Below, one piece after another: positions 1-10,056 of a stretch of 20,829 bases of DNA (its first letter is position 1; each line of letters starts with the position of its first letter). The stretch is from CAYZXK01 sp964482395 (GTDB taxonomy: Bacteria; Planctomycetota; Phycisphaerae; UBA1845; Fen-1342), in the NCBI GenBank assembly GCA_964482395.1, contig CAYZXK010000168.1, positions 1-20,829 on the forward strand. Reading direction: 5' to 3'. The notes beneath the pieces were generated by a model. That model did no database searches, was not told where the DNA came from, and was given only the letters and a program-made list of their open reading frames with translations. Both the position numbers and the translations under genes were made by a program.

Positions 1-42
1 GGTAACTGGCGTCCGCTCCAAATCCGCCGCTACGATCCTCAT
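1..42 (-). CDS. 5' end of an unidentified leftward gene (partial)
   Basis: Reading leftward from an ATG at 42-40, 14 open codons run off the window edge (MRIVAADLERTPVT). A textbook ribosome binding site, AAGGAGG, lies on the minus strand about eight bases before the ATG, at roughly 50-56. This is the main reason to believe a real gene starts here. The fragment is too short to assign a family, and no function is proposed. It is divergent from the secreted-protein gene that starts at 267, so the AT-richer stretch around 60-80 may hold its promoter. Confidence 0.6.
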   Translation of the reverse strand, partial: MRIVAADLERTPVT

Positions 43-81
43 GGGCGTGTCCTCCTTGTCTGTTAATTCAATATGGGCCAG

Positions 82-135
82 AGGATACGCCCTTCCTACG
101 CCTCGGCAACGAGATTACACACGAAAGGATACGCC
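82..135. repeat. direct repeat AGGATACGCC, two copies
   Basis: The ten-base sequence AGGATACGCC occurs at 82-91 and again at 126-135, a centre-to-centre distance of 44 bases (about four helical turns). Both copies lie in the 224-base divergent spacer between the leftward gene ending at 42 and the rightward gene at 267. The repeat is seen directly; a role as a regulator binding site is inference. Nothing else in this spacer could be assigned, apart from the ribosome binding sites of the two flanking genes. Confidence 0.45.
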
Positions 136-266
136 ACCCCCATGGAAAAAGACCTCGCTTGGCCCCCTTGGATTCCGTTATCATGGCAAACAGTGCCGGG
201 CGAGCCATTTCACCCCAAGGATTCCAATTCGCTCGTGCCGGCTTGCACTGGAGAGGAGGAACTGCA

Positions 267-1583
267 ATGAGCCCTTCTATGGCTGACCGGGCCAATCGGC
301 CGGCTCTCTGGCATCGATGCTGGTGGGCTCTACTCGGACTGGCAGTAGGGCCGATGGTGTTGGCGGCCCCGCCCAACACACCTTTGCCCCTGCCCGACTT
401 CTCCTTCGACCATCTGTCCCCGACTGTAGAATCCGGCCTGGTCGATTCCCACGACGTGCTGACGGTGGACCTGGATCAGCCGGCGGCATCAATCCCGGGG
501 GCAGCCCTAGGCATGTTCTCACCCTTCGACGACCTGGATGGGCTGTCCGCCTCCAACTGGTCGGTGCCGATGGATGTCCCGTTCGCGCTGCTGTTTTCGG
601 TAGATCGCGCCACTCAGGGAGTACCGGGCATAGACCCGATGATGGTCATCCTCGGGGTACCCTTTACAGCCGGGACGCAGGCGGTGAGAAACCAGGCGGC
701 CGGGGACGAGTTCATGGCGGCCCAATTGTACACGCGCGGGGGCACAGTCCGCCGATCCGACCGCCCCGCCACCAGCGTCCTGACCAGGAACAACTTCGAT
801 GAGGGCGGGACGGACTTCGGGGCCCAGCCCCCAACCAACGCTTACCAGGGAAATTTTCGCGTCCCCCAGGACAGCGTCGACGCCCTAGCGCTGCTGGAGC
901 GTGCCGGATCCGAACGAGCCGCGATCATCAACGTCTATTTCTCCCTGACTACGGGCTCGCCATCGTTGCCCTACTTCCCCGGCGGCGACCTCCCCAGCGG
1001 CGCCCACATCTTTTTCAACCCGTACCCGGGCATGGCCCCGACCTCGTTGTACGCGTCCTTCTACAGCCTGGGCCTGCTCCAAAGCGATGACATCGACGGA
1101 CTGATCGTCTTCGACATCAACCAGAACCGCTGGTTCGACGGCCTGGATATGGTGCTGTTCTCGCTGTCGCCAGGGTCGCCTTCCCTCACGCTGATCAACG
1201 GAGCTAGCGCGCTGGGCGCGGCCGCCGACGTGTTCGTGGTCCGCTACGGGCAGGCCCCGCAGGTCTTCGCTTCGGCCGCCGAGCTGGGCCTGGGCCACCC
1301 CAACGATAACATCGACGCCCTGGACTACTTCTACTGCTCCGATCCCTATGCCTGCGCCGGCGAGCACGGCATCCGCGCCCTCAAGGGCGATATGAACTGC
1401 GACAACCTGGTCGGGTTCGCGGACATCAACGCGTTCGTGCTGGCCATCACCAATCCGGCCGCCTACGAGCAAACGTACCCGCTCTGCTTCAGCATGAACG
1501 GCGACGTGAACCGCAACGGGATCTTCGGCTTTGACGACATCAACCCGTTCGTGGCACTGTTGACTGGCGCCGGCGGCCATTGA
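267..1583 (+). CDS. secreted protein with ~72-residue repeats and C-terminal double EF-hand tag
   Basis: A 438-residue predicted exported protein. The ATG at 267 was chosen because GAGGAGG lies about eight bases upstream and the product then begins with an N-terminal signal segment (basic stretch, then WWALLGLAVGPMVLAA, with likely cleavage near residue 34). The open frame extends further upstream but without a ribosome site. The body contains a recurring D-D/N-I/L-D-G/A-L motif at about residues 87, 202, 274 and 347. The last three are 72-73 residues apart and embedded in similar flanks (LYAS..LGL / VFAS..LGL before; FSL..GSPSL after). The C-terminus (about 374-434) has two EF-hand-like loops, DMNCDNLVGFAD and DVNRNGIFGFDD, each followed by IN.FV, as in dockerin-like tags of planctomycete extracellular proteins. 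The catalytic or binding role of the body is unknown. It is probably cell-surface or secreted and calcium-binding at the tag. Confidence 0.85.
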   Translation: MSPSMADRANRPALWHRCWWALLGLAVGPMVLAAPPNTPLPLPDFSFDHLSPTVESGLVDSHDVLTVDLDQPAASIPGAALGMFSPFDDLDGLSASNWSVPMDVPFALLFSVDRATQGVPGIDPMMVILGVPFTAGTQAVRNQAAGDEFMAAQLYTRGGTVRRSDRPATSVLTRNNFDEGGTDFGAQPPTNAYQGNFRVPQDSVDALALLERAGSERAAIINVYFSLTTGSPSLPYFPGGDLPSGAHIFFNPYPGMAPTSLYASFYSLGLLQSDDIDGLIVFDINQNRWFDGLDMVLFSLSPGSPSLTLINGASALGAAADVFVVRYGQAPQVFASAAELGLGHPNDNIDALDYFYCSDPYACAGEHGIRALKGDMNCDNLVGFADINAFVLAITNPAAYEQTYPLCFSMNGDVNRNGIFGFDDINPFVALLTGAGGH

Positions 1584-1687
1584 TGCTTCGCAGCCAAGGA
1601 CACCGGTGGTCCGGCGCGCGTCGGGCAGGCGGCCAGCCCACGTCCCGATAACCTGCCGGCCACCCGGATTCCCGATCGACGATTGAT

Positions 1688-1716
1688 TTGATGTGTGCAA
1701 GCCGCAACAATTGAAT
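1688..1716 (+). promoter_or_regulatory. weak candidate promoter for the second secreted-protein gene
   Basis: TTGATG at 1688-1693 and TTGAAT at 1711-1716 are separated by 17 bases, in the most AT-rich part of the 167-base spacer. The -10 matches the consensus at only four of six positions, so this is tentative. It would allow 1751-3091 to be transcribed separately from the preceding gene. Confidence 0.25.
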
Positions 1717-1750
1717 TGGCGATAGGAGCCACAAACTGAGGAGGTCGATC

Positions 1751-3091
1751 ATGAAGCTGAGTGCACGCGGCCGGTGTGCAGCATGGCTATCCCCGGTCCT
1801 GGTGGGGCTGGCGCTGCGGGCCATGGCGGTCGAGCAGACTGTCAAGAACGACTCGATTGTGGAGGGCGGTCCAGCGGTCATCGTGGGAGATTTCGTCAGC
1901 GGCGAAATAGCTGCCGCACGGCTGACCTCACCCTGCAATGGCACCATCGTGGCCGTGCAGATTCTCTGGCTGGAGGGCACACCTGGGCACCCGCCCAGCC
2001 TGGAAAGCGCGATCTACATCTGGCAGGGAAACACGTTCCCGGCCCCCGGCGCGGAGCTGGCCTTCCTGGAAGGCCCGGTGCTCACGCCCGGATATTGGAA
2101 CGAGTATCGCTACCTGGACGAGGCTCAGACCATCCCGCTGCAAGTCCCGGTGGTCGCCGGGCAGCAGTTCTACGTCGGGCTTCAGTTCTATAACCCCACC
2201 GACGTGGGCAACGGCGGCCCCAGCGTGGTGCGCGACGTGGACGGCTGCCAGTCCGGCAAGAACTCGCTGTATGCGATCCCCGGCGGATGGCTGAACTTCT
2301 GCATCTTCCTGACCGGCGACCTGGCCATCCGGGCAGTCGTCGACTGCCCCGGCCCGACCGGAGCTTGCTGCCACGCCAGCGGCCTGTGCGAAAACGGGAT
2401 TGAGCAGCAGCATTGCCAGGGCTTCGGCGATGTCTGGACCCAGGGCCAGACCTGCGCCCAGGTCTCCTGCATACCGCGGGGGGCCTGCTGCCGGGCCGGC
2501 GGCTGCCTCCAACTGGTACAGCAGGCGCAATGTGAAGCGATCGGCGGGGTCTATGCCGGCAACGGAACCAACTGCAACGACCAGGTCTGCGTCGCCGGGG
2601 CCTGCTGCATCCCGGCCACCGGCGAGTGCCTCCAGAAGTTCGAGTTCCAATGCCTGGCCATGGGCGGCACCTTCCTGGGCCCTGGAGTCAGTTGCGGCCC
2701 ACCCAATCCCTGCCCGCAGCCGACCGGAGCCTGCTGCTTTGGTACCCTGTGCATCGCCGACCAGACCCAGGCCAATTGCACCGGGGCCGGCGGCGAGTGG
2801 GCCGGGGCCGGCAGTGACTGCGCCGACCACAATGGCAACGGTATCCCTGACGCGTGTGATTCCGGACCCGCAGTCTGCACCGGCGACCTGAATTGTGACG
2901 GCTGGGTCAGCTTCGCTGACATCAACGCGTTCGTGCTCTACATGGTCAATTTCGCAGCCTGGCAGAGCGGCTACGGCTGCAACCCGGCCAACGGCGACAT
3001 CAACGGCGACGGAACCTACCCGTCCTTCACGGACATCAATCCGTTCGTCGCGCTGATGGGCACGCCGGGGCTGCCGCTCGAGTGTCCGTAA
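1751..3091 (+). CDS. secreted cysteine-rich GACC-repeat protein with C-terminal double EF-hand tag
   Basis: A 446-residue predicted exported protein. The ATG at 1751 is preceded by a strong ribosome site (GAGGAGG, about 1739-1745). Residues 1-26 form a signal peptide ending in RAMA. Residues 27-200 are a probable beta-rich domain of unknown function. Four cysteine-rich repeats follow, each starting with GACC, at about 203, 243, 282 and 325 (spacing about 40). Most have six cysteines (CC, C, C, C, C); the fourth lacks the last one. A short HNGNGIPDACD segment, resembling a thrombospondin type 3 calcium repeat, leads into the double EF-hand tag (about 377-440): DLNCDGWVSFAD, then a loop one residue longer than the canonical twelve (DINGDGTYPSFTD). 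The cysteine pairs suggest disulfides and an extracytoplasmic location. The function is unknown. The tag matches that of the preceding gene closely, so the two are probably sorted or anchored alike. Confidence 0.87.
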   Translation: MKLSARGRCAAWLSPVLVGLALRAMAVEQTVKNDSIVEGGPAVIVGDFVSGEIAAARLTSPCNGTIVAVQILWLEGTPGHPPSLESAIYIWQGNTFPAPGAELAFLEGPVLTPGYWNEYRYLDEAQTIPLQVPVVAGQQFYVGLQFYNPTDVGNGGPSVVRDVDGCQSGKNSLYAIPGGWLNFCIFLTGDLAIRAVVDCPGPTGACCHASGLCENGIEQQHCQGFGDVWTQGQTCAQVSCIPRGACCRAGGCLQLVQQAQCEAIGGVYAGNGTNCNDQVCVAGACCIPATGECLQKFEFQCLAMGGTFLGPGVSCGPPNPCPQPTGACCFGTLCIADQTQANCTGAGGEWAGAGSDCADHNGNGIPDACDSGPAVCTGDLNCDGWVSFADINAFVLYMVNFAAWQSGYGCNPANGDINGDGTYPSFTDINPFVALMGTPGLPLECP

Positions 3092-3115
3092 CCGCAATCC
3101 GGCTCGACTGGTAAA

Positions 3116-3182
3116 CCGAGCCCGGTCGCCAGCCAAGGGTGACCCAGTTGACCCTCAGGTCCTGGTCGGCGACCGGGCTCGG
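3116..3182. repeat. long inverted repeat (15-bp perfect stem) between the secreted-protein gene and uvrA
   Basis: Positions 3116-3130 (CCGAGCCCGGTCGCC) pair perfectly with 3168-3182. The 37-base loop contains a smaller stem, AGGGT 3136-3140 with ACCCT 3151-3155. The structure begins 25 bases after the stop at 3091 and ends about 50 bases before the uvrA start. No T-run follows on the right, so it is not a classical intrinsic terminator. It may still end or stabilise the upstream transcript, or be a structured RNA. The pairing is seen; the role is inferred. Confidence 0.7.
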
Positions 3183-3220
3183 GTTCACTAACCGGGCGCC
3201 TCATCTCAGGCGCCGAGCGG

Positions 3221-3226
3221 TATCAT
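3221..3226 (+). promoter_or_regulatory. candidate -10 box for uvrA (possibly leaderless)
   Basis: TATCAT at 3221-3226 matches the sigma-70 -10 consensus at five of six positions and lies in a GC-rich context. Six bases separate it from the uvrA ATG at 3233, so transcription would be expected to start at or within a base of the start codon. No recognisable -35 lies 16-18 bases upstream and no ribosome binding site precedes the ATG. Confidence 0.45.
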
Positions 3227-3232
3227 ATCGGT

Positions 3233-8254
<5,022 letters not shown>

Positions 8255-8257
<3 letters not shown>

Positions 8258-8268
8258 AAGCGCTTTCC
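8255..8268. other. perfect palindrome GAAAGCGCTTTC at the uvrA stop codon
   Basis: Positions 8256-8267 are a perfect 12-base palindrome that overlaps the TGA of uvrA. With the flanking bases it reads TGAAAGCGCTTTCC, one base away from the symmetrical LacI/CcpA-family (cre-type) operator form. It sits between convergent genes and away from any evident promoter, so it may be chance or part of a transcript-end structure. The rest of the convergent spacer (8258-8365) holds a GC-rich palindrome CGGACCGGGTCCG at 8296-8308 and no T-run, so I call no terminator there. Confidence 0.35.
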
Positions 8269-8365
8269 GCCCCGCAACCGGCAACCACTGGCCCGCGGAC
8301 CGGGTCCGGCCGGCCTGGCAGTCGGTCGAAAACTATAGCACCTTAAGCCGTTTCTCAGCGAAGCG

Positions 8366-9412
8366 CTAGGGCTGGATCACTTCCTCGTAGGACGGCGCCC
8401 GCAGTCGGGCTTCCGGCAGCTCGCGCGGCTCCCATTCGGCCCCGCCCGGCCCGAAGTTCACCCGGCGACGCTCCTCCCAGTATCGGCCGGCGTTGTACTC
8501 GAAGGCGGCCCGCATGGCTAGCTCAGCCACCAGCCCCAACATGATCGAAAAGCACCCCAGCAGGAAGAAGATGACGCCCACCAGCGGTGCCTTCCCCCAG
8601 AAGGCCTTCCAGGGGCTCTGGGCGTAAATCGCCCGGCCGATGCCGAAAATCATGCACAGCAGACTGGCCAGCCACGACCATTGGGTGATCTTGCCGAAGA
8701 AGTGCATGGGCTTGGTGCGGTACTTCTGGAGCATCCGCACCAGGATCAGGTCCACCAGCACCTTGAAAATCCGCCCGTACCCATATTTGCTTTTCCCCGC
8801 CACCCGTGGATTGTGCCGGACCACCACCTCGCGAATCCGGGCCCCGTGCATGGAAGTATAGACCGGAATGAACCGGTGCATCTCGCCGTACAGCCGCGCG
8901 TCCCGGATCACTTCCGCCCGATAGGCCTTCAGAGTGCAGCCATAATCATGCAGCCGCACCCCGGTCACCCGTCCGATCAGCCAGTTGGCCACCCGCGAAG
9001 CCTGGGTCCGCAACCAGGTATCCTTCCGGTCTCGGCGCCAGCCGCTGACCACGTCGTACGGCCCGGACTCCAGCTCGTCGCATAGTCGCTCGATTTCCTC
9101 CGGCGGATTCTGCCCATCGCCGTCCAGCGGCACGATGATGGGCGCCCGGGCGGCCCAGAAGCCGGCCATCAGCGCCGCGGTCTGACCGTAGTTGCGGGCC
9201 AGGTGGATGACTCGCAGTCGCGGTTCATTCTCCGCCAGCCGATCCAACAGCTCGGCGGTCCGATCGCGGCTGCCGTCGTTCACCACGATCAGCTCGAAGC
9301 TCCGGCGCTGCCGCGACAGCGAGTCGATGAAATGGGGTATGACCGTGGGGATGCTGGCTTCCTCCTGGAAGACCGGCACCACTACTGAGACTTCCGGCCG
9401 AGCCGTCGACAC
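8366..9412 (-). CDS. family 2 glycosyltransferase, membrane-anchored (GtrB/DPM1-like)
   Basis: A 348-residue GT2 enzyme. It probably transfers a sugar from a nucleotide donor to a polyprenyl-phosphate carrier at the inner face of the membrane, for envelope glycan or lipid modification. The GT-A domain occupies about residues 8-230: VSVVVPVFQEE at the start, VVNDGSRD, ARNYGQTAALMAGF, the metal-binding LDGDGQNPPEEI, then DYGCTLKAYR. Two hydrophobic segments at about 248-267 and 278-305 are the C-terminal anchor typical of the GtrB/ArnC type. A basic, charged tail ends the protein. The start is GTG at 9412-9410, preceded on the minus strand by GAGG about ten bases away; no ATG is better placed. 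The gene converges on uvrA and diverges from purE. The donor and acceptor cannot be told from sequence. Confidence 0.88.
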   Translation of the reverse strand: MSTARPEVSVVVPVFQEEASIPTVIPHFIDSLSRQRRSFELIVVNDGSRDRTAELLDRLAENEPRLRVIHLARNYGQTAALMAGFWAARAPIIVPLDGDGQNPPEEIERLCDELESGPYDVVSGWRRDRKDTWLRTQASRVANWLIGRVTGVRLHDYGCTLKAYRAEVIRDARLYGEMHRFIPVYTSMHGARIREVVVRHNPRVAGKSKYGYGRIFKVLVDLILVRMLQKYRTKPMHFFGKITQWSWLASLLCMIFGIGRAIYAQSPWKAFWGKAPLVGVIFFLLGCFSIMLGLVAELAMRAAFEYNAGRYWEERRRVNFGPGGAEWEPRELPEARLRAPSYEEVIQP

Positions 9413-9477
9413 CGCCTTGCACCTCGCGCCCCACCAACTACCGCATCCCGCCGCACGCGGTTATGCTAACTGAGCAG

Positions 9478-9485
9478 ATTATAAT
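9478..9485. promoter_or_regulatory. symmetrical -10 box ATTATAAT shared by divergent genes
   Basis: ATTATAAT at 9478-9485 is its own reverse complement and presents a perfect TATAAT on both strands (9480-9485 rightward, 9483-9478 leftward). It lies in the 114-base spacer between the glycosyltransferase (start 9412) and purE (start 9527). Predicted starts would give leaders of about 35 bases for purE and about 60 for the glycosyltransferase. No good -35 is visible on either side. Confidence 0.5.
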
Positions 9486-9526
9486 GCCACTGGTTGATCT
9501 TGGTACCTGCTTTACGGGGCGTCCCC

Positions 9527-10015
9527 ATGACTCCTCCAGTCGATGTGGCGGTTTTGATGGGCAGCGAAAGCGACTGGCCCGTGATGAAAGCGGCGGTCGA
9601 AACTCTGCAACGGTTCAACGTGTCCTGCGAGGCCCGGGTGCTCTCGGCCCATCGGACCCCGGACCAGACCATCGAGTATGTTCGCGCGGCAGACGCGGCC
9701 GGCACCCGCGTCTTCATCGCGGCCGCGGGAATGGCTGCTCACCTGGCGGGATTGGTAGCGGCCCACACCACCCGGCCAGTTCTGGGTGTGCCGCTGGCCG
9801 GGTCGGAGCTGAACGGGCTGGACGCCCTGCTGGCCATGGTTCAAATGCCGCCGGGCGTCCCGGTGGGAACTCTCGCGATCGGCCCGGCCGGGGCGGTCAA
9901 TGCCGCCCTGCTGGCCGTCAGTATCCTGGCCGACCAGCGACCCGAGCTGCGCCAACAGTTACAGGCCGCTCGTCAGAAACGGGCCGAGCAAATCCTGGCC
10001 GCTAGGCTGACCTGA
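9527..10015 (+). CDS. purE: class I PurE, N5-carboxyaminoimidazole ribonucleotide mutase
   Basis: Converts N5-CAIR to CAIR in de novo purine synthesis, in the cytoplasm, usually after PurK. The ATG at 9527 gives 162 residues, the normal class I length; a TTG at 9494 in frame would add 11 unconserved residues and lies at the predicted transcription start. Family motifs are clear: VLMGSESDWPVM, the catalytic-histidine motif SAHRTPDQ, IAAAGMAAHLAG, ARPVLGVP-like TRPVLGVPLAGSELNGLDAL, VQMPPGVPVGTLAIG and NAALLA. A small oddity is A/L in place of the usual G/P in the AAHLAG loop. No purK is visible beside it. Only a short hairpin spacer separates it from comEC, so co-transcription is likely, with promoter near 9480. 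Confidence 0.95.
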   Translation: MTPPVDVAVLMGSESDWPVMKAAVETLQRFNVSCEARVLSAHRTPDQTIEYVRAADAAGTRVFIAAAGMAAHLAGLVAAHTTRPVLGVPLAGSELNGLDALLAMVQMPPGVPVGTLAIGPAGAVNAALLAVSILADQRPELRQQLQAARQKRAEQILAARLT

Positions 10016-10037
10016 CCGGTCCGGCGGTGCGGACCGG
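10016..10037 (+). repeat. hairpin between purE and comEC
   Basis: CCGGTCCG at 10016-10023 pairs perfectly with CGGACCGG at 10030-10037 across a six-base loop, immediately after the purE stop at 10015. No T-run follows. The loop carries a GTG (10027) in frame with comEC. The structure may attenuate read-through, protect the purE 3' end, or limit comEC translation; the role is inference. Confidence 0.55.
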
Positions 10038-10056
10038 CACGGCCACGCTTTGCGTC

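Noticed and set aside
159..266. Longer N-terminus for the first secreted protein
   Set aside because: The extra 36 residues would place the signal segment internally, and the only good ribosome site precedes 267.
2350..2830. GACC repeat region as a CRISPR-like or DNA-level tandem repeat
   Set aside because: The repeats are conserved at protein level (cysteines) with diverged DNA, and they lie in one continuous reading frame.
1928..3136. Leftward 402-codon frame opposite the second secreted-protein gene, and a similar 271-codon frame opposite the first (885-1700)
   Set aside because: Both mirror clear exported proteins on the plus strand. Their repetitive V/D/A-rich translations are the antisense image of the EF-hand and GACC repeats.
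8258..8365. Intrinsic terminators between convergent uvrA and the glycosyltransferase gene
   Set aside because: GC-rich palindromes are present but none is followed by a T-run on either strand.
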